Positions 31,559 to 42,697 of a stretch of DNA of 64,000 nucleotides are shown in pieces. Each line of letters begins with the position of its first letter. Within the stretch, counting starts at the first letter, position 1. The notes below the pieces were generated by a model, which searched no databases, had not been told where the DNA came from, and was given only the letters and a program-made list of their open reading frames with translations. The DNA comes from Echria macrotheca. Its lineage: Eukaryota > Ascomycota > Sordariomycetes > Sordariales > Schizotheciaceae. The stretch covers positions 124,001 to 188,000 of the forward strand of contig MU839844.1 of NCBI GenBank assembly GCA_030411725.1, read 5' to 3'. The translations under genes and the position numbers were made by a program.

Positions 31559-33369
31559 ACTTGCGGGAGGACTGCTCTCGGTCTCGCGCGGTGTGTTGTT
31601 TCCTTCCACCTCCCGTGGAAGGTTGGTGGGGACTGGAGGGCGATCGATCACGCAGGATGGGAACAGGCGACGACGACGAAGAGCGACGAGTGCGATGGAT
31701 AAAATAAACGACGATATGCTCGTGTCGTCGGTGATAGACGATGCGCGAGGACAAGAAGTTCGAGGCACGACTCCTGTGCCGTCGAAGGCGAAAGGGTTGA
31801 GGCTGTGCTGGGGGTCCCCCCGCTTTGGATTGGACGGGCTGGGTGCCTCTGGAGCGCTGCGGCCGCTATGCCTCGAGCGATAAGGGCGACAAAAACTGAA
31901 GCAAATGCCCCTATACAAAGTCCCGTGTCCGGGCTACGGCAGGTCGAGATCCGGCCGAGAGGTCGGGCAGCTCAGCTGGGAAGTGTGCAAAGTGGATGCG
32001 ATGAGGTGTTTGTGTCAAGGAGAACTGCGGGCGGCTGGCAGCTGAAGCGCGAGGCACTCCGCCGTCGTCCGAGCAGGTTGAAGGGGATCCAGGCAGCCTG
32101 CCACCGCGGTCAAAGGGCGCGCACGGAGTACACAGCTCGTCGTCCCAGGAGGGACATGATCCCCAAGAGGGGAAGGTGCCCAAGGGACAGGCCGGTCCTG
32201 ACCCCACCGTCTTGTCGCGAGTGTGAATGCCGCGGAACAGCCCGGCTTCAAAGCTCACGGACAAGCAGACCGGTGATGGGCGATGTGGATGATCTTAAGA
32301 GGCACTTGATCTCGGCCGGAACCATCTGCTGTCCGTTCAAGCTCTGGGTGCATCAGTGGCGTCCCGTCAGCGAAAGTGCCATAATGAGGGGTTCTACTGT
32401 AACAGTTTGTACCCCGAGTTATTTGCACAGTACGCTGGGCAAGAAATGGCAACTCGGCTCACTCCGGGCCTGGCCTTCCACATTACCAAGCCACCATCTT
32501 GACCAGCTTTTAAGTTTGACAGAGACTCGGGTAAGCGTGTTGTTCACCATGCTTTGTAATATCTCGTGACTGTTGCCCTCCGTATGGTCAGCCAGTAGGC
32601 CTATGCAATACGCTGAGGTCTGTGAGGCTCAGGCTTTGGGTGATGGAATCATCTGTGGTCCTCTGGATCAAGGGCGTTCTTCACCGACTGATTCAGCATG
32701 ACTGACAGTTGGCCACCCACGAGTGGTTATTCGCCAGCAGGTCTCAAGTTGGTATCATGGGAAAGTGGAAGAAACAGTGAGATCTGAGCCGTCGAGCCAC
32801 ATCTTGCATATGCAGAACACTGGGATCACTTGGTGTATTCCAATGGCGGGGTAATGAAGCGTGACTACGTACATGCCGCCTATTTTCGTCCGAGCGAGGT
32901 GTTGCTATTTAAATATTCCGCCGTCTCATCAAGCACACCATGCTAGACGATCATCGTCGCCTGTACCCCGTCGCAGCCCGGGTAGAATCCCGCCGGCTTG
33001 GTATACACGATGACGGCCTAAACCTGGGTATGGGAGAGAACTTCTGAACAACCGGCTCTGAGTTGGTAGCAAAAACAAGTCGCGTGTACGAGACGTGGCA
33101 GTAGACGAATAGCATGACATTAGGACCGGTTGTGCCAAAAACAAAAGAACAAAAAAAAAACCAAACACGAAAACCCAGTAACGCTTTGAATGGGCTGCTG
33201 TAGGAAGTCTCCCTCAAGCCATGACATGGCCGACCCAGCCTCTCAAGCATTCTTCTCCGTTCTTTTCCTGGGTTCCTAGACGCCGTGCCCACACAAAAAA
33301 CAGTAGTCTTGGTGTAAAGCCCCCATCCACCGCCCGTATCCTACATCTTGTGATGGAAAGCATATTGGG
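31559..33369. other. Upstream region of rsp5 and trailer of pab2
   Basis: This 1.8-kb stretch separates two minus-strand genes. The first few hundred bases upstream of rsp5 should hold its leader and promoter. A 254-codon open frame at 31805-32569 on the + strand lacks any conserved block and is Arg-rich through base composition; I do not call it. The end near 33000-33369 is probably the pab2 3' UTR. No RNA gene or repeat is recognised. Confidence 0.45.
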
Positions 33370-34068
33370 CTAGTAAGGCGTGAATCCCCTTCCCCGACCG
33401 CGGTATCCTCCCCGGTATGCTCCCCTCTGATAGCCGCCCCGTCCGCCAAAAAAGCCACGGCCACCCCCCCTATATCCTGCTCGGCCCCGACCACGAGACA
33501 TGCCAGGGACGTTGGTCCGTTTCGGTACCACCTTGATGTTGCGACCTTTGAAGACACTCTCGTTGAGGACCAGGGCTTGCGCGACCAGGCTGGGCTCTGT
33601 GAATTCAACGTAGGCGTAGCTGTGGGAATGTCAGCTGGGGCTGGAGGGAGATGGAGACAGCGGTATTGACGTACCCCTTCGGCTGCCCGGTGAATTTATC
33701 GAGGAGAATCGTTACTCGATTAATAGACCCGCAGCTTTGGAAATGGGCCTGGATCTCCTCTGGGGAAGCAGAGTAGTCGACATTGCCAACAAAGATACTC
33801 CGGCTGTCAACGTCCTCTTTGCTGTCGCTTAGTTCTTGATGTGCCTGGTCGAGCGATGCTTGCATCTCTCTGAGCTTTGCAGCCTCCTGTTCCATCTCGG
33901 CGACGCGACGCTTCATCGCCGTGATCTCTTCCTGGTGTGCAGTCAGAACCCATCCTCCTATTTCTTTGCACAGCGCCTCCATCGGCCCACCTCATCATTG
34001 CCATCGTCGCCCTCAGCATGCTCGCGGGGCTCTTCCTGGGGCTTTTCTTCCTCTTTCGGCGACGACAT
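33370..34068 (-). CDS. pab2: Pab2, nuclear poly(A)-binding protein (PABPN1-like)
   Basis: Three exons: 34068-33991, 33931-33675 and 33619-33370, giving 194 residues. After an acidic N-terminus, a coiled-coil (EEITAMKRRVAEMEQEAAKL) precedes one RRM. RNP2 is SIFVGNVDYSASPEEI, and RNP1 is GYAYVEF, restored across the second intron. The tail is an RGG/RGY repeat (GRGRAGYRGGRGGFFGGRGG), typical for arginine methylation. The protein binds poly(A) tails in the nucleus and works with the exosome and in polyadenylation control. Intron 1 has a weak donor (GTGGGC) but a good branch site and acceptor. If it were retained the long frame would end early, and an internal ATG at 33982 could then start a longer N-terminal variant. 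Confidence 0.92.
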
Positions 34069-36745
34069 CTTGTCGAAAACGAACAACCTTGGGCTGCGAA
34101 GAGACAAAGTTAGCAATGTCGCAAGGCTGGAGAGTCCACGGAGTCGCGCGACGGACCCTGCAAAGGTTGCGAAAAGAGGAAACCAGAGGTAATAGTCAGA
34201 AAACAGCTGGGTGGGAACTTACAGGTCTGTTCTTTCCTCTATGTGTGTCACCGGCTGTGAGATGGGGATAGAAACAATCCAACTATTTAATGTTTCCGGA
34301 CAAGTCGCAGGGCACAGGGCAGGACGCGGACGAAGTTATCGCTAATGGTTTGTCCCGCCGCTAGCTGCACGAGTGGCGTGCCGCTAACGCTAACTGCACC
34401 GGATAAACTCCGGGATCTGCCGATAAGATAGCAGCCTTGGCAGTCCACCCCTCAGCTGGCAGTGAGGTCATCGCCCAGGGTCGCCGAACAGCCCCTGAAA
34501 ACACCAAACCGTCAACAAAGATGTGCAAACACCAGACAGAAGCTATGAGACAGAGGGGATGATATGCCGAGAGCATCACATGCGTAATTTTCTGGTCTCT
34601 GTGTCACTGGTGGACAGACACTATATTTATGGATTCGTCAATAAACCAGTAACCTCCCTCTTTTTTTACCCAACTTTTAAGACTGTGAACAAGTCGTGAC
34701 GGTCATAAGCTACCTATGTATTGCTGGCAAATTCGCAGAAGTCATAAATGATTGCAATGCATCCTCATGGCGGCTACGCAGTTATGTGATTTGCCACCTG
34801 TTTTCGTCCACAATCTTCAAAGAGTTTTGTTGAGAGCTTTGGTCATTTCATCTCGCTCTTTTTCATCCAGGCCAGTATATCAACCAACTTCCCTGAAGCA
34901 TATTGTCAACAATAGACAGAAATAATTCTTCATCTTTTCTTTGTCGCTCTTCTTTGGATCACCCAATCGTCAGTTAGTCAATCGTCCCGACAACACCCAG
35001 TTCATAGTAGTCCCGATCTTGATGCCCTCGAGTCACAGGTATTATGTTGGTGCGGATTGGATAAAAACTTGGGACGAATGTTTCACCCTGTGACCGTGGA
35101 GTCAGACTGAAATACGTAATAGGGCAAGTGATACCTCTCAAGGTACTCAAATGGTAGAGGTGCAAGCCTTCCCGTGAACACTATTTAAATGAGATCTGGG
35201 TTCTCAAGCCTCAGGGTAAGTCTACACCAGAATATTTAGACCCGTATGCTTATAAACATTTCTCAAGCCTCCCCGAGCACCCAAATACTCCTATACCTCC
35301 CAAAGTAACGGCACTGCCTCTATTATCGCACTCGCCGACCACCACATAGCCGGCGATCAATCCAGGCTTCGCTTCGGCTCTTTGTATTCCTAAACTCCTC
35401 ATTCCTGTGATGGCTGGGTCACAGGACCACATCCAATGAGCCAACCTTCCAAAAGGATTGCCAGAATTCTAAGGTCAGCACCTTAGAACCCCAACTGTGG
35501 TAATACGCCAGCACGATCTGGGCCCGGCCACAGGATCGTGACTATTCCACTATGGATATACTCAGTCAGATAAGGGCAGCCCGTTATGCTTTTGAACCAT
35601 CACTGACTCTTTGATAGCAGCACATGAAGCATGCCTACCGATAAATCGCTGCGCCCACCCAAGACGCCGTAGATAATGGGCTCTCTGCGCTCTCCGCGCT
35701 CTCTGCGGCCATCCAAGATGCGGTTGATAACAAAGTTTTGGAGGACAGCGACTCTGACAGTGACTCTGACTACCTGATTCCACTCAGAAAGACCTGGAAG
35801 TTCGGCGTGGCCGAGGACATTGGCGCCAGCTTCCCGTGGGACGGCTACTACCGAGTCACACCACGAAATTCTCGGCCTCTGGGAGGAATACTGGTGCCCA
35901 TGGTAGCGCATCAAAGTAGTCATGGACGGCGATACCCTCTGAGGCGATTTTGCCATTGGCCATATTAGGGGAGCTTTCCGCCTTGGCCGTTCTCTGAAAG
36001 AGTAATCGTATAGAAAGTGACTTGTCCACTGTTTCGGGGAAAGAGGAGGAGGAGACAGCATGGAGCGCACCCGCATTATTGGCGATCCCGAGCAGTCGTA
36101 TTTGCTCATTGATCTTGAGGAGTCTACTGAGACGCCTCAAGGATGTGTAACAATCGACGGCCACCTGCTAGGTGTAGACTCGGAAGCGATTTGCTTCACG
36201 CAGCGTACCTAAGATGATGAGGGCGGGCTACTGTACTTAATCTAGGTCTTTGCCGCTTCCCGCTTTTAAGTTGTCATCCTTTTTATTTACGTGATATCGA
36301 GGGCAAAAATCTAAATGTAGACCGTAGGATTGCGACGTGCTGTGTGGCATCACTCAGTTGATGAACTGTCGTTCGTTGGCAGCACCCATGCTCACACAGC
36401 TCTGTCATCATCCGATCTGCAGTTGCGGGCGGCTGCATCGACTCGGGCTGCATGAACCGCCGGCCCCCTGAAGCTCTCAGCCACAGTGGGTTTCAGGCGG
36501 TCGTTTCAGCCACCTTTAGGCGTCTTGGGCTTTAGCACGCATTGCTGCCCCGCAACGCTGGAACCCCACCAACCCCTCCACGCAAGCAGCTCAGGCACCC
36601 TTGAACCCAACGGCGGGCTGCTAGCTCCCAACTATTACATGAACTTACACTCCCATCTAGTCCATCCTGTCCATCCTAAGGACTTGGCCGTTTTCAATCC
36701 ATCATCAGGGAATCTTAACTACTTGATCTGAGCCTGTTGTCCACA
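34069..36745. other. Gene-poor stretch between pab2 and aip1
   Basis: The first 200-300 bp should be the pab2 leader and promoter. From about 34580 to 35560 the DNA is AT-richer with no conserved frame in either strand. The part at 35640-36212 carries a decayed coding region listed separately. The last few hundred bases, up to 36745, belong to the aip1 upstream region. No intact gene, tRNA or terminal repeat is seen. Confidence 0.45.
35640..36212 (+). pseudogene. Decayed protein-coding region with four nonsense codons
   Basis: I do not recognise the family. In one frame, 35865-36212 reads as convincing protein (EILGLWEEYWCPW, RIKVVMDGDTL, GDFAIGHIRGAFRLGRSLKE, then an ATG at 36060 starting MERTRIIGDPEQSYLLIDLE and a stop at 36210-36212). 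It is broken by in-frame stops at 35904 (TAG), 35940 (TGA), 36003 (TAA) and 36018 (TGA). Upstream, about 35645-35890 in the +1-offset frame reads IQDAVDNKVLEDSDSDSDSD and PLRKTWKFGVAEDIGASFPW, so a frameshift or an intron lies between the two parts. All four stops are single C-to-T changes from Gln or Arg codons. The last 50-codon ATG frame could alternatively be a small surviving exon. Confidence 0.5.
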
Positions 36746-38639
36746 ATGTCGATCGAGATCGAAAAGATCCTCGCTGCATCCCCCGCTACAACGCGGGGTC
36801 AGCCAACACAGCTATCCTGCGACCCTAAAGGCGAACGCATCGCATACGCGGTTAGCCCCCGCCGTGAAACCGTGACAATGGAATGTCACTAACACGCCTA
36901 GCTAGTCTGGTAAATCCATCTACCTCCGTAGCATCGACAACCCGGCCATCTGCAAACAGTACACTGGCCACACGGCGGCAACCACGGTAGCGCGCTTTTC
37001 CCCGTCCGGCTTCTGGGTGGCCTCGGGCGATATCTCGGGACAGGTACGGGTCTGGGATGCCGTCGAGGCCGTCAACACCAAAGGGGAATACTCTATCATC
37101 TCGGGGCGCATCAACGACATCGCATGGGACGGCGACAGCCAGCGTGTCATCGCTGTTGGCGATGGCCGCGAGCGGTACGGCCACTGCTTCACGGCCGACA
37201 GCGGGAACAGCGTTGGCGAGGTCAGTGGACACAGCAAGGTTGTCAATGCCGTTGCTATCCGGCAGCAGCGGCCGTTGCGGGCCGCGACTGTTTCTGATGA
37301 CAGCACTATGTGTTTTCTCCACGGGGCGCCCTTCAAGTTTGCGAATAAGGCTGCTGGGCTGCATAAGGGCTTCGTAATGGGAGCTGCCTTCAGCCCGGAT
37401 GGGAGCATCCTCGTAACAGTCGGTGCCGATCGGAGGATCCAGCTCTATGACGGCAAGACGGGCGAGCCCACGAAGCAGATTGGCGAGGGCATCCATACAG
37501 GGAGCATCTTTGCTGTATGCTGGGCGAAGGACTCGAAGAGGCTCGTGACCGCCAGCGCAGACCAGACGGTGAGGTTGTGGGACGTGGAAGCCGACAAGTG
37601 CCTCCAGTCGTGGCGTGTTGGCGACGAAGGAGCCGTCAGTGTCTCGGACCAGCAAGTTGGCGTCGTATGGCCGCACGGGAGAAGTGACGGGTTGATCATC
37701 AGCCTGAGCCTGGACGGGAACCTCAACTACCTCAAAGAAGGAAGTCCAACACCGTTCAAGGTCGTCTATGGGCACAACAAGAGCGTCACAGCGCTCGGCG
37801 CCGGGTCAGACGGCAAGGGCAAGACACTTCTCACCGGCAGCTTCGACGGCAGAGTATGCAGCTGGGACGTCTCCTCAGGCCTCGGCAGCGTCGTCGACGG
37901 CCAAACCCACACAAACCAGGTAATCCAGTTCGCGCCAGCGCAGGGGAGGACATACAGCGTAGCCTGGGACGACACCCTCCGTACGATCGACGAATCAGCC
38001 GCCACCTTCGCCGGCTCATCCATCAAACTCAGCTCCCAACCCAAGGGCGTCGCCGCAGCTGACGGCAGAGTCGTGGTAGCCCTCAACGACGGCATCGCTG
38101 TCTACGCTCAAGACAAACTCATCAGCGAGATCAAAACCAGCTTCACACCTTCCTCGGCAGCGGTCCATGGCTCAGCTGTCGCAGTAGGCGGCGCAGACGA
38201 TAATTCCGTGGGCGTTTACAAGTTCGACGGAAGCGGCAAGCTATCCCCAACCCCCGTCGCAAAACTGACCAGTTCCACGGCAAAGGTATCTGCGCTCTCC
38301 TTCTCGCCCGACGGCAAACTACTCGCGGCGGGTAACTCATCCGGCAAGATCGTCGTATATGGGACTAGTTCTTGGGACGTAGTCACGGATAGATGGTCTG
38401 CGCATACCGCTCGGGTGTTGAGTATTGCGTGGAATCCGGCCGGGACGCATGCTGCTAGCGGTGCGCTGGATACAAATGTGCATGTTTGGAGCCTTGCGAA
38501 GCCAGGGAGCCGAGTCAAGGCTGCGAATGCTCACAAGGATGGCGTTTACGGTGTGGCGTGGGTTGATGGTGGACAGAAGGTGGCGAGCACGGGCGGTGAT
38601 GCTGCCATCAAGATTTGGACTGTCAAGGGACTACAATGA
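36746..38639 (+). CDS. aip1: Aip1, WD40 actin-interacting protein 1
   Basis: Two exons, 36746-36850 and 36906-38639, giving 612 residues, the usual Aip1 length. The start MSIEIEKILAASPATTRGQP and the early block GKSIYLRSIDNPAICKQYTG match the family. WD40 repeats fill the protein (VARFSPSGFWVASGDISGQV, DQTVRLWDVEADKCLQSW, NVHVWSLAKPGSRVKAANAH, GGDAAIKIWTVKGLQ at the end), forming two seven-bladed propellers. Aip1 works with cofilin to disassemble actin filaments. The intron has an unusual donor, GTTAGC, and the acceptor is the second of two CTAG sites; only that one keeps the frame open. The gene converges on alg13. Confidence 0.94.
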
Positions 38640-39211
38640 GTGGAGAAACTTGAGTCACCAAATCTCAGTTGATTGGAAACAAAATTCTATGATCCCAAAG
38701 ACATGGGACAAGTGACTTTTTCTAATGCCGCACTATGCTGACCTGGGTATCATCCGAACGCCAGACCTTATCCTTGACTCCTCGGAAAATCAACTCCCTT
38801 GAGCAGAGACCTTTTGATGCAGACCCGAAAACATGGACCAGAAAACGCCCTGAAAAGCAAACCATTTGACTCCAAATCCCTGCGCATAAACCCGTGACCA
38901 GGAGCCGAAAAACCGAGAATATCGGGTCCTCTGTTCCAAAACCATGCTGGTCACTGCGCCCCCAATTCCTCTGTCTTGACTTTCTGGTGAGAGACAAGCC
39001 GGCGTAGGCTGACTGTATCGCAACCTTGGATAAGTAAGAGGCCAAGTCTTGACGACTTCCTTGGGGAGCTGACTGTATCAAGCCTTGGACAACAACCAGA
39101 CCTGGGACCAGACCAGACCCAGGATCGGGCGGATTCCAAGAGTGCCGACTGTATCGAACCTTGGAGAGACAGCCAACCTGGGACCACATGGAATCCATGG
39201 AGTGCAAAAGC
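38640..39211. other. Trailer region between convergent aip1 and alg13
   Basis: This 572-bp gap holds both 3' UTRs. It contains three imperfect copies of a direct repeat, listed separately. An open frame runs through most of it on the minus strand (38722-39276), but it overlaps the alg13 end and has no conserved content. Confidence 0.45.
39011..39166. repeat. Three-copy imperfect direct repeat between aip1 and alg13
   Basis: The core GACTGTATCgcAACCTTGGA recurs three times: at 39011-39030, at 39071-39089 (GACTGTATCAAGCCTTGGA) and at 39147-39166 (GACTGTATCGAACCTTGGA). The spacing is 60 and 76 bases. The flanks also share short pieces such as CCTGGGACCA. The unit length varies, so this is a diverged array rather than a simple satellite. 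Confidence 0.6.
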
Positions 39212-40339
39212 CTAATCGAAGCGCAGGCGGGCCTCGTCCTCCTTGGGGTCTGCGGGGTCCACGGTTTCTCTGGCACGGATTAGTCGTTGGATTTGTTTCT
39301 GCACTTCGTCTGGGTAGCAGGTCAGCACCATCCAATCGAACAAGACAATTCGCTTCGACTCCGGGACCGGGAACGGCGGATCCAAATACGGCGGCAGATC
39401 GTAGAGCTGACCTTCGACGATAAGTTCAAAGGAACTCATGAGGGCGTCATCGAGGCGGCTAGGGACTGTTAGTTTTTGGGACTTGGGACAACAGAGCGAT
39501 GAGCTTAAAGGGCTCAAAGGCCCAAACTCAACAAAGTTTTGAACGTAGGTGTGAATTGCAATCGACTTACTCAAGGTCTCCATGAACACCCCAGCCATTT
39601 CTCGCTATCTCGTCGGCCAGTTCGGCCTGGTGGTTATCCATCAATGTGGGGTTGGGAACCACAATGAGTGGTACCTCGTACCGCATAGCCTCCATGATTG
39701 TGCCTGTGCCTATGACTTGTGTTAGCGATATTGGTTCAGTCGGCGAGGTTCCTCCGATCGGCGAAGTACTTCAATCGGCGACAGGATGTTCGGCCACAAC
39801 TTGACCCTGCGGAATCCGGGCCCGGTGAGGTATTACATCGGCGAGTTGCCTCAGGGGGGCCCGGACACCCAGGTCCAGCTAGCAGACATGCGGGCTCGTC
39901 TATCCCCTTCTTCTTAACCAATTGATAAGATGAGAAACTTACCAGCATGGGCGATGACACAGCCGGGACCGCTGACATCCTTCTCGCCGCGGCAAGAAAG
40001 CATATGCGACTTCATATCATTGGTGAAGGCGAAAGCCGTGACCTTGAGTCCGTGGAAATCCTGGGGCCGCAGTCTCGCGATCTTGGCCTCAAACCACTCG
40101 AGGTCAGGGCCGCACTGGACCTCGAGCTCGATGAACTTGAAGATGGCTAGCGTGGCGAGGAAACTGCTGTCCGCGACCCTCTCGAGGAGAGGGCGAAAGC
40201 CTGCGGTCGCGCCGACCGTGACGAAGCACTTCCGATTTCCCGGGAACGGGAAGTCGACTGGCGGGGTCGGGGAAGAATCAACGGTCTGAGAAGAGTCGAC
40301 GGTCTGGAAAGAGTCCATGGTGTTGATGGACTGCGACAT
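39212..40339 (-). CDS. alg13: Alg13, UDP-GlcNAc transferase catalytic subunit
   Basis: Three exons: 40339-39943, 39709-39571 and 39458-39212, giving 260 residues. The protein shows the GT28 C-terminal fold of Alg13: KCFVTVGATAGFRPLLERVA at the start, VIAHAG joined by the first intron to TGTIMEAMRYEVPLIVVPNP, then NHQAELADEIARNGWGVHGDL. These are the UDP-GlcNAc binding elements. Alg13 pairs with the membrane protein Alg14 on the cytosolic face of the ER and adds the second GlcNAc of the dolichol-linked N-glycan precursor. An N-terminal tail with a repeated VDSSQTVDSS stretch is extra to the yeast enzyme. Intron 1 is long for this genome (233 nt) and contains several copies of the hexamer CGGCGA. 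The gene diverges from rsm24 with only 290 bp between the start codons. Confidence 0.92.
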
Positions 40340-40629
40340 TGTTGCTTCACCAGTTGCACAGTCGGAAGTTCTTGAGGGAGACAGCTCAGGAGAGGGGCGT
40401 GTCCATTAGTTGCTTATCGCGACTGGCAGAATTGATAAGATCAAGCAGGGGTGGGGTGAGGCAGTAGGGCGGTGAGAGTGCTAACTAATTTTCGGACGAA
40501 GGAGCTTGGGCCTGGAAGCGACCGGCCAACGCGCTGCCGTCGGACCCTGGCAGGTCTCTGCCCGTGTTCAAAAATTTGGCGACGGCGATCTGAGGGCCAA
40601 CAACGAACTCTCATCACGACATAATTGCG

Positions 40630-41807
40630 ATGGCTGCCCCGGCCAATTCGCTCCGGCTAGGCCTCCGGATCGCCAGAAATGCCGCAGCCAGAGCCCCCAT
40701 AATCGCCAGCCGGCCTTTTCTCGCACGGCGCGCATTGTCGTCGACGGTTCCGCGACGAAACGATGAGGAGCCGACCGCTTTCGACGAGTACATTGAGGAG
40801 CTAGCTACGCAACGACGACTCAAGCCCGAGGAGCGAGAAGAGATAAGAAAGCAGTTTTCTACTCCTCCCGATGTGCCCAAGGACATCGAGAAGCAGTATG
40901 CGGAATTCCTGGAGGAGTTCGACAGCATAGACAGCGATGTCACGACGGGGTTCGAAAAAGTGATTGAACCGAGGAGAGATACGTTCTGGCATGAGGGCGA
41001 GGAGGATCCAGACATGATCACGGACGAAGTCGGGGAGGACGATTTTGAGGAGGACGACATGATGAGTCTGGCGCACCCCAAGCTGGAGGAGCACAGGGAA
41101 TACAGAGAATATGCACGGATCGCCGTGTGGGAGATGCCTCTCCTTGCACGTAAGAAGACTGCGCTTCAGAATACGTGATGGGTGTCTGACTGGTTACAGA
41201 ATTTGCGAAGCCGTTCGAACCGCCAGCTAAAGAGCAGGTGCTGCGGTTTAGGTACACCAGTTACCTGGGCGAAATACACCCGGCCGATAGGAAGGTCGTG
41301 GTCGAGTTTGCGCCGAAAGATTTGACTGACCTCACGTCAGCACAGCAGCTGAAGCTTATGAAGCTTGCTGGTGCTCGGTACAATCCCTCGACGGAGATTA
41401 TTAAGATCAGCTGTGAACGGTTCGAACACCAGGCGCAGAACAAGCGGTATCTGGGAGACTTGGTGAACAAGATGATTGAGACGGCCAAGGTGAGGATGAC
41501 CGGGCGGTTTTCGGTTCCAGGCTAACCTGAACAGGATCCTACTGATATGTTTGAGGATATCCCTCTTGATACCCGCCATCACAAACAAAAGATCGTGCAT
41601 AGGTTCCCCAAAGAGTGGATCCTGACGGAGGAACGCAAGGCGCAGCTGGCGGCTATCCGCCAACAAGCTTATCAGCTAGACAAGGCGAAGCGGGAAACTG
41701 GGACTCTTGTTGACGGGCTCGAGACGGTCAAGCAGCTTGTCAAGCCTGCCGAGGCGGCTGAGCCGGTCATGGTGCGGAGGGGCAAGGGGCCGATGCGGAT
41801 CAGGTAA
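40630..41807 (+). CDS. rsm24: Mitochondrial small ribosomal subunit protein Rsm24/mS35
   Basis: Three exons: 40630-41149, 41200-41489 and 41535-41807, giving 360 residues. The N-terminus (MAAPANSLRLGLRIARNAAA) is a mitochondrial presequence. The middle contains the MRP-S28/mS35 family block: QVLRFRYTSYLGEIHPADRK, then LKLMKLAGARYNPSTEIIKI and KRYLGDLVNKMIETAKDPTD, with the last joined across intron 2. The C-terminus is charged and ends KGPMRIR. In yeast the homologue is a 37S mitoribosome component. The introns are 50 and 45 nt, GT-AG. It shares a short divergent promoter (40340-40629) with alg13. Confidence 0.9.
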
Positions 41808-42697
41808 CGGATGTTATCTATTGCTTCCGGTTCATGGCTCATGGGTTGGCCAACCGTGCCACATTTGGTGTATCCAGAACCACACTGACTGGTGGCTGTC
41901 GGCTACAATGCAGCAACATTTGTAGCCGGCGCTTGTATCAAAATACTGTATAGAAATATATATAGAGCTTTTGGACGTGTCCGGGGCGCATATGCAAAGT
42001 CAGACTCTGGGTCTGTGGGTAACAATACCCGGGTCCCCGAATCTTGACCTGATTCAAGGGCCGATGCTACCTCTGGCCTCTTGCTGTGATGGCTCTGGGC
42101 TGATACAGAATCTGACACCTCGGCATCCCATGTTTCCTGAGACTTTGCGGGGTAGTTGGCTTCAACGATGGTTAACCACTTTGGAAAATGCAGCTTGACT
42201 GTACATAGCAATAGAGTAGTTAGTGTACAGTACATATTGTTCCTGTAGTGGACTTGGATGCAGTCCTGCACCCAGATTCATCCACATCTCGGAATCTTGC
42301 CGCTTTCGATCGCATGTGACAAAGCAAGCCCAACCGAGAAGGGCAAGGCTTTCGTGGGCCTCGACAAGGGGGTCTTGGAGCTTCGCAGCGCGCCAATCAT
42401 CGTCAACGATTGATCTTAGTCGACGCTTGGCAACCCGTGCCTCGGTTCGCGGGCGAAAGTCCCAAGTTCTCGTTGCTCCGCGAGGGGTTACAGTCGAGTG
42501 CGAGACATCAGATTTGGGTCTTCTAAAATAGCTTGTAATGCCCGGGTGTCGTCCGTAATCTTTGCCTCTGGAGCGTTTTGGTTTCCGCCGTTTGTCTTTT
42601 CTGGGATTCCATCTCCAGGTTCAACATCCGTATCTTTTGACTCCAAACCAACAACCACTCTGCAACAGCTGTCCCGTTCCGGAAGCGCACAGCAAAC
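41808..42697 (+). promoter_or_regulatory. rsm24 trailer and upstream region of the aldehyde dehydrogenase
   Basis: This 890-bp stretch lies between two genes on the + strand. The first ~300 bases are AT-richer and probably trailer. The rest should be promoter and leader. No coding or RNA feature is recognised. Confidence 0.45.

Noticed and set aside
31805..32569. 254-codon + strand open frame upstream of rsp5
   Set aside because: No conserved block. The amino-acid make-up (Arg, Pro, Ser, Cys) reflects random GC-rich DNA, and it lies in the expected rsp5 promoter.
38722..39276. 184-codon open frame on the minus strand across the alg13 stop
   Set aside because: It overlaps the alg13 terminal exon in another frame. 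Its apparent internal similarity comes from the DNA repeat at 39011-39166.
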